The notes: generated by a model not told the origin, from the sequence alone. A stretch of DNA of 19,906 nucleotides from Candidatus Limivicinus faecipullorum (GCA_018711755.1 DVHY01000004.1:1-19906); one strand, 5' to 3'. Shown: positions 8,037 to 15,078, counted from the stretch's first letter. Made by a program: numbers and translations.

Positions 8037-8066
8037 AGTATAGCACAGATAAGGCTATTGCGACAA
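8037..8066 (-). promoter_or_regulatory. Leftward promoter of the U32-maf-mreCD-mrdA operon
   Basis: On the minus strand TTGTCG (8061-8066) precedes TATACT (8037-8042) by 18 bp, and TGC directly before TATACT makes an extended -10. Its -35 box shares bases with the -35 of the rightward dnaD promoter. Confidence 0.6.
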
Positions 8067-8086
8067 GAAAAAAATAATGGTATAAT
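8058..8086 (+). promoter_or_regulatory. Rightward promoter of the dnaD operon
   Basis: TTGCGA (8058-8063) is followed after 17 bp by a perfect TATAAT (8081-8086) with TGG in front (extended -10). Transcription would start near 8093, leaving a leader of about 158 nt before dnaD. The promoter faces away from the U32 promoter, and the two -35 boxes overlap at 8061-8063, so one polymerase probably excludes the other. Confidence 0.7.
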
Positions 8087-8092
8087 GTGATT

Positions 8093-8250
8093 TAGCTCAA
8101 AACGGGAAAGCATTTACGAAAGTTTGCCGTGCATAGCCGGACCCGATGATAGATTATACCACGGAGTCGGAATAATTTATGGATTAAACATTAACATAAA
8201 TTTAATTTTGCCGGCTTTCCCAGGTTAATCCAGGATAAAGAGGTATAGAA
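8093..8250 (+). promoter_or_regulatory. Long, potentially structured 5' leader of dnaD operon
   Basis: The leader holds complementary segments that can pair in different ways. ACGG-G-AAA (8102-8109) can pair with TTT-G-CCGT (8123-8130) as a local hairpin. Alternatively GGGAAAGC (8104-8111) pairs perfectly with GCTTTCCC (8214-8221), enclosing about 100 nt. Inside, CCGTG (8127-8131) pairs with CACGG (8160-8164), and GGATTAA (8181-8187) pairs with TTAATCC (8225-8231), close to the GAGG ribosome site at 8240-8243. I could not match it to a known riboswitch class. No U tract follows, so any control would act on translation. Confidence 0.4.
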
Positions 8251-9150
8251 ATGCAGCTCTCCCCTTCGGACAATTCCATAGCCGACGCCCTCATCGCAGC
8301 CCACGACGGGGACGTGGCCCTGCTCTACATCTATCTTCGCCGCCGGGGCGGAGATGACCTGGAGCGGGCGGCCAGGGAGCTGTGCCGCACCATGGGAGAG
8401 ATAAGGGCGGCCAGGGAAAAGCTACAGCGCATGGGCCTGCTGACGGAAGGCACAGGCTGTGCCGCCCCGCCGGAGCAGAGGGCCAGGCCTGCCCCGGCGG
8501 AGGAACTGCCGGAGTATGAGACGGAGGACCTGGTGCGCCGCTCAAGGGAGGACGCCGGCTTTGCCGCAATAGTTTCCGAGGCGCAGAAGGTGCTGGGCCA
8601 TGTGCTCAGCAGCAGCGATCTGAAGCGGCTTTTCGGCATATACGACTATCTGGCCCTGCCTCCCGAGGTTATACTGATGCTCCTGAACCACTGTGTGAGC
8701 ATCTCCCAGGGACGGCGGCCCTCCATGCGCTTTATCGAAAAAGAGGCCTATGTCTGGGCTAACCGGGAGATAATGAGCCTGGAACAGGCGGAGGAATACA
8801 TACGCAGCAGCCGGCAGCGCCGGGAGGAGCTGGGCAGGATAAAGGAGAGCCTGGGCATCCGGGGCCGGGAGCTGACGGCCACGGAACAGAAATATATCTC
8901 CTCCTGGCTGGATATGGGCTTCGGGGAGGACTGCATCGCCCTGGCCTACGACAAGACGGTGACCAACACCGGGGCCCTGAAATGGAACTACATGAACAAG
9001 ATACTTCTCAGCTGGGACGAAAAGAAGCTGCACAGCAGAGACCAGGTGGAAGAAAAGGAGGGCCGCCGCAAGGCGGGCGCCTCCCAGGGAAAGACCCAGG
9101 ACAAGCCCATAGATATGGAGGCTCTCCGGGCCATAGTTGATAAAATGTGA
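8251..9150 (+). CDS. DnaD-domain replication initiation protein
   Basis: This 299-residue protein of the DnaD/DnaB (Firmicutes primosome) family acts in loading the replicative helicase. Two DnaB_2-type domains are visible. One is around 120-190 (FGIYDYLALPPEVILMLLNHC, with YVWANREI). The other is around 208-262, ending in the family hallmark GALKWNYMNKILLSW. The N-terminal part resembles the short winged-helix segment of clostridial DnaD proteins, and a Pro/Ala/Glu-rich linker (about 70-90) joins it to the first DnaB_2 domain. The ATG at 8251 is preceded by GAGG at 8 nt. The gene is followed at 12 bp by a helicase-loader ATPase gene, the common clostridial pair. Assignment as the sole primosomal DnaD rather than a prophage copy is inferred from the lack of any phage genes nearby. 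Confidence 0.9.
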   Translation: MQLSPSDNSIADALIAAHDGDVALLYIYLRRRGGDDLERAARELCRTMGEIRAAREKLQRMGLLTEGTGCAAPPEQRARPAPAEELPEYETEDLVRRSREDAGFAAIVSEAQKVLGHVLSSSDLKRLFGIYDYLALPPEVILMLLNHCVSISQGRRPSMRFIEKEAYVWANREIMSLEQAEEYIRSSRQRREELGRIKESLGIRGRELTATEQKYISSWLDMGFGEDCIALAYDKTVTNTGALKWNYMNKILLSWDEKKLHSRDQVEEKEGRRKAGASQGKTQDKPIDMEALRAIVDKM

Positions 9151-9162
9151 GGATGTGGCGGC

Positions 9163-10161
9163 ATGGCCTATGACGGAAAGCTACTGGCCCGGGCCAGAGA
9201 CGAACTGGATAAGATACGGGAGGAAAACAGAGCCGAGCAGCAGCGGCGCCTGGCCCGGGCCTATGCCCGGCTGCCGGAGCTGGAAGAGGTGGACGCCGCC
9301 ATGCGCAGCCAGATGACGGAGCTGGTGCGCCTGACCGTGTCCCGCCGCCCGGACCTGAAACAGCGGATAGAGGAGCTGAAGCAGCGGAACCTGGACACGC
9401 AGCGGCGCAGGGCGGAGCTGCTGAGCCGGGGCGGTTTTGCCCCGGACTATCTGGACGAGATATACTCCTGCCCCCTGTGCCGGGACACGGGCATATACCA
9501 GGGGGGAGTCTGCTCCTGTCTGGACCGGCTCTACAACCGGGAGCTGACAAAGGAGCTGGGCACCCTGATGCGCAGGGGGGACGAGAGCTTTGAGCGCTTT
9601 GACCTGAGCCTCTATCCCAATACCCCGGACCCGGTGAAGCATGTGGTGCCCAGAGAGACCATGGCCCTGACCTGCGCCGCCTGCCGCCGCTTTGCCGAGA
9701 ACTTCTCCGCCGCCTCTCCGAACCTGCTTTTGCAGGGGGGCACCGGCCTGGGAAAGACCTATCTCTCCGCCTGCATCGCCAGAGTGGTGGCGGACAGGGG
9801 CTTTTCCGTGTGCTATGAGTCGGCTTGCGCCGCTCTGGACTATTTCGAGCTGGCCAAGTTCTCCCGGGACAGCCAGGAGGGGGAGGCGGCGTCGGCGCGC
9901 ACCCGGCGCATGCAGGACTGCGACCTTATGATACTGGACGACCTGGGTACGGAAATGGTGACCCCCATGTCCCAGAGCGCCCTGTACACCCTGATAAACA
10001 CCCGCCTTGTGAACGGGAAGAAGACCATCATCAGCACCAACCTCTCTGACGAGCAGCTGCAAAAAAAATACAGCCCCCAGATATGCTCAAGGATAGCCGG
10101 GGAGTTTACCGCCCTGCCCTTCGTGGGGAGGGATATTCGCCTGATAAAAAAAGGAGGATGA
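9163..10161 (+). CDS. DnaC/DnaI-type helicase loader ATPase
   Basis: This 332-residue AAA+ protein is predicted to load the DnaB/DnaC-type replicative helicase together with DnaD. An N-terminal coiled-coil region (about 5-90) is followed by a small zinc-binding module (C103, C106, C117, C119). The ATPase domain follows, with Walker A GGTGLGKT (192-199), Walker B LMILDDLG (255-262), a sensor STN (291-293) and a likely arginine finger in SRI (R310). The short C-terminus ends in RLIKKGG, as in other clostridial members. The start ATG at 9163 has GAGGA upstream. An IstB transposition helper shares this ATPase fold, but no transposase is present and the zinc module plus the dnaD neighbour favour the replication role. 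The stop lies 3 bp before the next gene. Confidence 0.92.
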   Translation: MAYDGKLLARARDELDKIREENRAEQQRRLARAYARLPELEEVDAAMRSQMTELVRLTVSRRPDLKQRIEELKQRNLDTQRRRAELLSRGGFAPDYLDEIYSCPLCRDTGIYQGGVCSCLDRLYNRELTKELGTLMRRGDESFERFDLSLYPNTPDPVKHVVPRETMALTCAACRRFAENFSAASPNLLLQGGTGLGKTYLSACIARVVADRGFSVCYESACAALDYFELAKFSRDSQEGEAASARTRRMQDCDLMILDDLGTEMVTPMSQSALYTLINTRLVNGKKTIISTNLSDEQLQKKYSPQICSRIAGEFTALPFVGRDIRLIKKGG

Positions 10162-10164
10162 GCT

Positions 10165-11190
10165 GTGGAGCACGAGATAACAAGAACCCTTCCCCTGCTG
10201 GACGCCCGGGGCGATCTCACCGAGCCGGGCTACGCCAGACGCCTGCTGCCCATATACCGCCGTGGGGATATCAAAGCCTCAAAGCTGCGGATAAAGGAAT
10301 GGGATTACTACCTTATCAATAACGGGCGCTTTGCCCTGGCCCTCACCGTGGATGACAACGGCTATATGGGCCTGGACTCCATCTCCCTGCTGGACTTCCA
10401 GGAGGGCTGGGAGATAACCAAAAGCCCCATGAGCTTCATGCCCCTGGGCAAGCTGAAAATGCCGGAGACCTCCGCCCGGGGAGACGTCTTCCACTCCGGG
10501 AAGAACCACTCCATCAGCTTTGTAAACAAAGGGGACGGCAGGCGGACGCTGATTGCCCAGATGAAGAACTTCGGCCCCGGCGGCTCCCTCTATGCGAAAG
10601 TGGAGCTTACCGAGGAGCCGGAGGAGAGCATGGTCATATGCACCCCCTTCTCCAAGCCGGGACACTTCTACTATAATCAGAAGATAAACTGCATGAGGGC
10701 TTCCGGCTCCGTGCTTTACGACGGGCGCAGCTACGACTTCGACCCGGCGGAGAGCTTCGCCGTGCTGGACTGGGGCCGTGGTGTCTGGACCTATCACAAC
10801 ACCTGGTACTGGGGCTCAGCCTCCTACCATGTGAAGGGGGAGCCCTTCGGCTGGAACATAGGCTACGGCTTCGGAGATACCTCCGCCGCCAGCGAGAACA
10901 TGCTCTTTTATAAGGGCAAGGCCCACAAGCTCAGCCGGGTGAAGTTCAATATCCCGGGGAATGAAAAAGATTTTATGTCCCCCTGGACCTTTACCTCCGA
11001 CGACGGACGCTTTGAGATGGACTTCGTCCCGGTGCTGGACCGGGCCTCCTGTACGGATATTAAGCTCATAAAATCCGACCAGCACCAGGTCTTCGGCCGC
11101 TTTACCGGCACAGCCGTGCTGGACGACGGCCGGGCCATAGAGGTGAAAGACTTTCCCGGCTTCGCGGAAAAGGTGGAGAATAAATGGTGA
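10165..11190 (+). CDS. DUF2804 family protein
   Basis: This 341-residue protein of the DUF2804 family has no established function. The family signature LDWGRGVWTYHNTWYWGSAS (201-220) is intact, followed by GWNIGYGFGD, ENMLFYKGKAHKL and the late DQHQVFGRFTG stretch near 305-315. Tryptophan- and glycine-rich beta repeats suggest an all-beta, lipocalin-like fold, which would fit binding of a hydrophobic ligand, but this is inference. There is no signal peptide or membrane segment, so it should be cytoplasmic. The start is GTG at 10165, with an excellent AAGGAGG 7 nt upstream and only 3 bp from the helicase-loader stop. It is therefore probably co-transcribed with the replication genes, although a functional link to them is not obvious. 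Confidence 0.88.
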   Translation: MEHEITRTLPLLDARGDLTEPGYARRLLPIYRRGDIKASKLRIKEWDYYLINNGRFALALTVDDNGYMGLDSISLLDFQEGWEITKSPMSFMPLGKLKMPETSARGDVFHSGKNHSISFVNKGDGRRTLIAQMKNFGPGGSLYAKVELTEEPEESMVICTPFSKPGHFYYNQKINCMRASGSVLYDGRSYDFDPAESFAVLDWGRGVWTYHNTWYWGSASYHVKGEPFGWNIGYGFGDTSAASENMLFYKGKAHKLSRVKFNIPGNEKDFMSPWTFTSDDGRFEMDFVPVLDRASCTDIKLIKSDQHQVFGRFTGTAVLDDGRAIEVKDFPGFAEKVENKW

Positions 11191-11229
11191 AGGCCCCAGC
11201 CGGAGAGAACGGGACCCCGCCCTCAAGAC

Positions 11230-11260
11230 TGTAAAAATCTTTACACAATGGCCGGATTGT
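11230..11260. repeat. Two adjacent short palindromes
   Basis: TGTAAA-N4-TTTACA (11230-11245) is followed directly by ACAAT-N6-ATTGT (11245-11260). They lie after the DUF2804 stop and about 65-95 bp upstream of the -35 box of the next gene. They may be protein-binding sites or weak hairpins; no U tract follows, so they are poor terminator candidates. Confidence 0.35.
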
Positions 11261-11291
11261 CCGTGCAATAAACGGGAGAATATTTGAAGTT

Positions 11292-11326
11292 TATCTTTTA
11301 GTTAACAAATATTGTATCTTTTACTT
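11292..11326 (+). repeat. Tandem 12-bp direct repeat next to a promoter
   Basis: TATCTTTTAGTT (11292-11303) recurs as TATCTTTTACTT (11315-11326) with one mismatch and a 23-bp period, about two helical turns. The second copy abuts the -35 box at 11325-11330, so it could be a site for an activator or repressor of the E2-like gene. Confidence 0.4.
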
Positions 11327-11353
11327 GTAATCTCAGACGAATGCCTGTATAAT
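11325..11353 (+). promoter_or_regulatory. Promoter of the E2-like acyltransferase gene
   Basis: TTGTAA (11325-11330), 17-bp spacer, perfect TATAAT (11348-11353). The leader would be about 50 nt. No strong Shine-Dalgarno is seen; the best candidate is AGGCAGGAT just before the ATG at 11410. Confidence 0.7.
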
Positions 11354-11409
11354 GTGGGTGCTGAAAGATACTTAAAATATTTCAAATAATCTAAAGGCAG
11401 GATCTATTT

Positions 11410-12288
11410 ATGAGTACATATAAGCGCCGCTTCGGCGACAGGAAGGACGGACGTCTGGTCCGCTCCCTGCCCGCCTTCAACAAGTTCATGCCCTTTATAA
11501 TGCCCAGCCGCAATGATGCCTGCAACCAGTATGAGGAGAGCTTTGAGGTCTCGGTGCTGGACAAGAACCTGCGCCGCCTGAGGGTAGAGGGTTACAAAGG
11601 CATAGGCATTTTGCATTTCCTTATCGCCGCCTATGTGCGTTGTGTATCCATGCTGCCGGGAGTCAACCGCTTTATCGCCGGCCGGCGCATCTATGCCGCC
11701 GACCAGATAGCCGTAGTCATGACCGTAAAGCGCAGTTTGTCTCTGGATGCCAGTGAGACCACAATAAAGGTGTACTTTGAGCCCACTGACACCATCTTCG
11801 ACGTGTATCGGAAGATGAACGAGAAGATAGAGGAGATAAAGGCCTCCGACGGCAACAACAATACCGAGGACGTGGCTGAGGCTCTCTGCCGCATGCCCCG
11901 CTTCCTGCTGCGCTTTGCCCTTGCAGTTCTCCGGGCCATGGACTATTTCGGCTGGCTGCCTGAGTCTATAACCGAGGCCAGCCCCTTCCACGGCTCCATG
12001 ATAATCACCGACCTGGGCTCTCTGCGCATAGGGCCCATCTACCACCACATATACAATTTCGGCACCCTGCCGGTGTTCATAGCCTTTGGGGCCAAGCGCC
12101 ATTCCTACGAGCTGGACCGCCACGGCAACATGGTGGACAAAAAGTATGTGGACTGCAAGATGGTCATGGACGAGCGCACCGTGGACGGGCACTATTACGC
12201 CCAGTTCCTCCAGGCCTACCGCTATCTGTTTCAGCACCCGGAGATCCTGGAATCTCCCCCCTCCCGGGTGGTGGACGACATCTACTGA
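11410..12288 (+). CDS. Stand-alone 2-oxoacid dehydrogenase E2-like acyltransferase domain protein
   Basis: This 292-residue protein has the chloramphenicol-acetyltransferase/E2 catalytic-domain fold, without lipoyl or peripheral-subunit-binding domains. Recognisable parts are HFLIAAYVRCVSMLPGVNRFIAG (69-91), the TIKVYFEP segment, SMIITDLGSLRIGPIYHH (196-213) and a C-terminal DERTVDGHYYAQF (254-266). In active E2 or CAT enzymes this last motif is HxxxDG with a catalytic His; here Glu255 stands in its place while Asp259-Gly260 remain. From memory, homologues in other Clostridia share a DERxxDG form, so the change seems to be a subfamily trait and not decay. No E1, E3 or lipoyl genes are nearby. 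The substrate is unknown; acyl transfer by another mechanism, or a non-catalytic role, is possible. The gene ends at a strong terminator. Confidence 0.85.
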   Translation: MSTYKRRFGDRKDGRLVRSLPAFNKFMPFIMPSRNDACNQYEESFEVSVLDKNLRRLRVEGYKGIGILHFLIAAYVRCVSMLPGVNRFIAGRRIYAADQIAVVMTVKRSLSLDASETTIKVYFEPTDTIFDVYRKMNEKIEEIKASDGNNNTEDVAEALCRMPRFLLRFALAVLRAMDYFGWLPESITEASPFHGSMIITDLGSLRIGPIYHHIYNFGTLPVFIAFGAKRHSYELDRHGNMVDKKYVDCKMVMDERTVDGHYYAQFLQAYRYLFQHPEILESPPSRVVDDIY

Positions 12289-12366
12289 GCCGGGCAGGGC
12301 TCCGGGGAGCGGAGCCGGCTTAAGACTGCTCAAGACAGCTGCAAAAGTTGATAAGGTGATAAAAAC

Positions 12367-12411
12367 AAAAGCAGCAGGAGCCGCCGGGAAAGAGCGGCTC
12401 CTGCTGCTTTT
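12367..12411. terminator. Bidirectional intrinsic terminator
   Basis: A perfect 18-bp stem, arms 12367-12384 and 12394-12411 (GC-rich core flanked by AAAA and TTTT), with a 9-nt loop. Rightward it ends the E2-like gene; leftward, with a TTTTGTTTTT tail, it ends the sleB-like gene whose stop is 6 bp away. The 78 bp between the E2-like stop and this terminator hold only a small GGCTCC/GGAGCC hairpin (12298-12316). Confidence 0.92.
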
Positions 12412-12416
12412 GTGTG

Positions 12417-13247
12417 TCATGGGTACAGGTCAAGGTTGTTGCTGACGCAGAAAAAGGTGTCCCCCAGACGCAGGTCTTCATGGATGGAAAAAATCTCCCC
12501 CTGGGCATAATTGGACTGGAAGACCACGCTGGGCACCATCTGCCTCTCCCCCTGCAAAAGCCGCAGGGCCACATCCACGCAGTCCTGGCTGGGGACCAGG
12601 GTGGCAAAGCCCGGGCTGCTGGCGCTGGCGTACTGGTTCTTCTGGTATATCACATCGTAGAGCGTGTCGGGGAATTCCGGGGATGCCACCCGGTTCAGCA
12701 CCACTTCCCCCACGCGCAGCCGGAAGTCGTCGTCCAGCCAGTCGCTGCCGGCCTCTGCGTATATCAGCTTCGAGAGCAGATACAGGTCGTCAAAAGAGAT
12801 CTTCTCCTCCCCGCTGCCCTTCATATCTATAAGGGCGTTCCTGTTCTTTTCGGCCTCCAGTCCGGCCTTCGTGTCGCCCTTTGCGGCGGCGGCAGTCATT
12901 TCCCCCAGATAATAGGCTATCATATCCACCTCCATGGTGGCGTTGCTGCCTTCCAGAAAATCAAAGATACTGGAGCTGTCCGAGGCGGGGGCGTCGGGGC
13001 CCTGGGAAAGGGCCGCTTCGGAAGGCGGGGGGGAGGGCTCCGGAGAGGGGCTGAAGTCCGGCAGAGGCAGCTCCGGCAGAGTGTCCGCCGCCGTCGTCCC
13101 GCCGCCGGGAGCCTCAGGGGAGGGGGAGCTCACCGCCGGGGAGACAGAGGGAGAGGGCTCCGGCAGAGCCTCGCCTTCCGCGGCAGCCCGGCAGGGGAGA
13201 GCGGCCCACAGCAGAAAAGCAAGGCCCAGGGACAATATTTTTTTCAT
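12417..13247 (-). CDS. SleB-type cell wall hydrolase, secreted
   Basis: This 276-residue exported protein has a signal peptide (MKKILSLGLAFLLWAALPC..., probable cleavage near AAA-EG at 21-25) and a low-complexity Pro/Ser linker (about 28-90). A C-terminal hydrolase_2/SleB domain follows (about 155-270). The domain shows KLIYAEAG with the expected catalytic Glu165, GEVVLNRVASPEFPDTLYDVIYQ and QDCVDVALRLLQGE. SleB proteins are lytic transglycosylases that open the spore cortex during germination; clostridial relatives may also act on vegetative wall. There is no N-terminal peptidoglycan-binding domain; the Pro/Ser linker takes its place. The ATG at 13247 has an ideal AGGAGGTGA 6 nt upstream; a frame extension to 13301 is rejected. 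The gene is divergent from the htrA-like gene. Confidence 0.88.
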   Translation of the reverse strand: MKKILSLGLAFLLWAALPCRAAAEGEALPEPSPSVSPAVSSPSPEAPGGGTTAADTLPELPLPDFSPSPEPSPPPSEAALSQGPDAPASDSSSIFDFLEGSNATMEVDMIAYYLGEMTAAAAKGDTKAGLEAEKNRNALIDMKGSGEEKISFDDLYLLSKLIYAEAGSDWLDDDFRLRVGEVVLNRVASPEFPDTLYDVIYQKNQYASASSPGFATLVPSQDCVDVALRLLQGERQMVPSVVFQSNYAQGEIFSIHEDLRLGDTFFCVSNNLDLYP

Positions 13248-13268
13248 ATGTTCACCTCCTATAGGGCA

Positions 13269-13301
13269 AGTATACCCAGAGAGGAGATAAAAGTTTGTCA
13301 A
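13269..13301 (-). promoter_or_regulatory. Tentative promoter of sleB-like gene
   Basis: On the minus strand a perfect TTGACA (13296-13301) is followed by TATACT (13269-13274), but the 21-bp spacer is too long for standard sigma-A. A sporulation sigma factor would be expected if the product is a spore enzyme, yet I see no convincing match to a sigma-G or sigma-E pair. Confidence 0.35.
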
Positions 13302-13389
13302 AACCTGCCGGGAAATAACAGGAAGGCACAGATGTTATTTTTATTACAGAAATTAAACGGGGTGTTTATAAATTTTTGCTTTTTTGTTC

Positions 13390-13427
13390 ATTACAGCGTC
13401 ATAAATACGGGTTATATTATAGCCCGT
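13390..13427 (+). promoter_or_regulatory. Putative htrA promoter with palindrome over the -10
   Basis: ATTACA (13390-13395), 17 bp, TATATT (13413-13418). The -10 box lies in a 21-bp near-perfect palindrome (13407-13427) with arms ACGGGTTATA and TATAGCCCGT, 9 of 10 positions matching around a central T. This is the expected layout for a repressor operator controlling the downstream protease gene. The leader to the ATG at 13469 is about 45 nt. Confidence 0.5.
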
Positions 13428-13468
13428 AAGCGAGAGTACTGTATCACAAAACAGTGAGGTCTAGAGGA

Positions 13469-14893
13469 ATGTTTGTGCCGGGTGAAAACGACGTAATAAA
13501 TTCCGACGAATCCTACAGGCCGGGCGAAAGCCAGACTGACAGGGTCAACGGGGAATATCATTACAAAAACGGCTATACCCAGAAGATATATTCCGATGCC
13601 CACTACGTCCGGGAAGAGGACAATACTGTACCGCCCCGCTACTATACCCCCCCGGAAAAATCGCCCAGGGAACCCCGGGAGCCCAAGGCCCCCAGGAAAA
13701 GCCCCGGAAAAGCGGGGAGCTTTGCAAGGACCCTCTGTCTGTGCCTGGTCTGCGCCCTGCTGGGCGGCCTGGGCGGAGGAGCTTATGTCTCCTCCCGGCT
13801 GACGGAGAGGGTGGACGCCCTGCAGCAGAGCATGAGCGAGCTCAAGGAACAGAGCCTTGAAGTTGAAAGCGCGGCTCTCGCCTCCGCCACAGGGGCGGGC
13901 GACGCAGCCATCATGACGCCGGCCTCCATTTACGACAGGGCCTGCCGCCAGGTGGTGGGCATCACCGCCGAAGTGAACTACACCAACTTCTTCGGCATCA
14001 GCAGCTCCTCCGCCGTCACCGGTACCGGCTTCGTGGTCTCCGAAAACGGCTATATACTTACCAACTACCATGTCATCGAGTATGCCTATACTGCGGGGAA
14101 AGCCCCCACGGTGGTCCTCCATGACGGTACGCACTATACCGCGTCGGTGGTTGGAGTGGAGGAGGGCAACGATATCGCCGTGCTGAAGATAGATGCGGCG
14201 AACCTGAGCCCTGCAAAGCTGGGTGACAGCGACGGCCTCACCGTGGGCGACACAATTTACGCCGTGGGGAACCCTCTTGGAGATTTGGAATTCTCCATGA
14301 GCACCGGCCATATAAGCGCTTTGGACCGGGTCATCAAGACTGAAGAGTCCTCCGAGTCCATTAATATGTTCCAGATCGACGCCGCCGTCAACTCCGGAAA
14401 TTCCGGCGGCCCGGTATATAACGACCGGGGCGAAGTGATAGGCGTGGTGACAGCGAAATACAGTGACACCGGCGTCGAAGGTATCGGCTTTGCTATCCCT
14501 ATCAATGATGCCTCTTCCATAGCTCAGGATCTGATAACCAAGGGATACGTCACCGGCAGGGCCTATATGGGCGTAAAATTGGACGAGCGCTACAACGCCA
14601 TGTACAGCCAGTATTACGGAATGCCTTTGGGCGCCTATGTCTACTCAGTGGAGGCGGGCAGCAGCGCCGACGAGGCGGGGCTCCGGGCGGGAGATATAAT
14701 CATCCGTCTGGGGGACGTGGATGTGAGCTGTTATGACGACCTCCACAACGCCGTGAAGGGTTTCTCCGCCGGAGACACCACCGATGTGGTGATATACCGG
14801 GCAGGGGAGGAGCTGAGCATCAGCATCACTTTCGATGAGCTGACGCCGGACTCCACTTATGACAGCCCCGTGAGGGTGCTGCCCGCCGGCTGA
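13469..14893 (+). CDS. HtrA/DegP-like membrane-anchored serine protease with PDZ domain
   Basis: This 474-residue protease of the HtrA family degrades misfolded proteins at the cell surface. A cytoplasmic Tyr/Pro/Glu-rich tail (1-85) precedes one membrane segment (about 86-107) and a short coiled region. The trypsin-like domain has catalytic His201 (TNYHVIEY), Asp235 (GNDIAVLKID) and Ser312 (NSGNSGGP), and one C-terminal PDZ domain follows (about 365-455, GAYVYSVEAGSSADEAGLRAGDIIIRLG-type). The catalytic triad is intact. I choose ATG 13469, with GAGGT 8 nt upstream; a GTG at 13454 in the same frame would add five residues and use up that ribosome site. The gene is divergent from the sleB-like gene and is likely stress controlled through the palindrome on its promoter, though the regulator is not in this window. 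Confidence 0.93.
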   Translation: MFVPGENDVINSDESYRPGESQTDRVNGEYHYKNGYTQKIYSDAHYVREEDNTVPPRYYTPPEKSPREPREPKAPRKSPGKAGSFARTLCLCLVCALLGGLGGGAYVSSRLTERVDALQQSMSELKEQSLEVESAALASATGAGDAAIMTPASIYDRACRQVVGITAEVNYTNFFGISSSSAVTGTGFVVSENGYILTNYHVIEYAYTAGKAPTVVLHDGTHYTASVVGVEEGNDIAVLKIDAANLSPAKLGDSDGLTVGDTIYAVGNPLGDLEFSMSTGHISALDRVIKTEESSESINMFQIDAAVNSGNSGGPVYNDRGEVIGVVTAKYSDTGVEGIGFAIPINDASSIAQDLITKGYVTGRAYMGVKLDERYNAMYSQYYGMPLGAYVYSVEAGSSADEAGLRAGDIIIRLGDVDVSCYDDLHNAVKGFSAGDTTDVVIYRAGEELSISITFDELTPDSTYDSPVRVLPAG

Positions 14894-14974
14894 GCCGGCA
14901 CCGGGGATACGTCCCCTACTTGATTTGCTACTTTTCTACTCCTATAAATCCTCTCTTTTCTCCCAAACGAAGGG

Positions 14975-15005
14975 CCCCGCAGCTTGCTGCGGGGTTCTTT
15001 GTTTT
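14975..15005 (+). terminator. Intrinsic terminator after htrA
   Basis: The 8-bp stem CCCCGCAG/CTGCGGGG (14975-14994) with loop CTTG is followed by TTCTTTGTTTT. A second hairpin, GCCGGC-TGA-GCCGGC (14885-14899), overlaps the htrA stop codon itself. Confidence 0.88.
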
Positions 15006-15050
15006 GCCCGGAGAGGGAAGGTAAAGAAATTGCTAATTTGCAAAATATAC

Positions 15051-15078
15051 TTGATTTTTCCCGCTTTTCCTATAAAAT
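15051..15078 (+). promoter_or_regulatory. Promoter of the phosphoribosyltransferase gene
   Basis: TTGATT (15051-15056), 16-bp spacer, TAAAAT (15073-15078). Transcription would begin near 15085. That removes most of the AGGAG at 15081-15085 and so favours the downstream ATG at 15130, which has its own AGGAGG. Confidence 0.5.

Noticed and set aside
5893..8043. Open frame of 716 codons on the plus strand opposite the U32 gene
   Set aside because: Same reason: antisense composition, no ribosome site, no motif, while the minus-strand frame has clear U32 signatures.
8093..8250. Known riboswitch class (c-di-GMP-I, TPP or cobalamin) in the dnaD leader
   Set aside because: Some short fragments (CGAAAG loop, ACCCG, TTATACC) recall these classes, but the conserved cores (for example ACGCAAAGC of c-di-GMP-I, CTGAGA of TPP, the B12 box) are absent, and the gene context does not fit.
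9163..10161. IstB-type transposition helper of an insertion sequence
   Set aside because: The ATPase fold is shared, but there is no IstA transposase or terminal repeat, and the zinc module plus the adjacent dnaD indicate a helicase loader.
11191..11280. Intrinsic terminator after the DUF2804 gene
   Set aside because: Only short weak palindromes without a U tract are present.
13454..13468. GTG start for the htrA-like protease
   Set aside because: It would consume the GAGGT ribosome site that is well spaced for the ATG at 13469, and it has no good site of its own.
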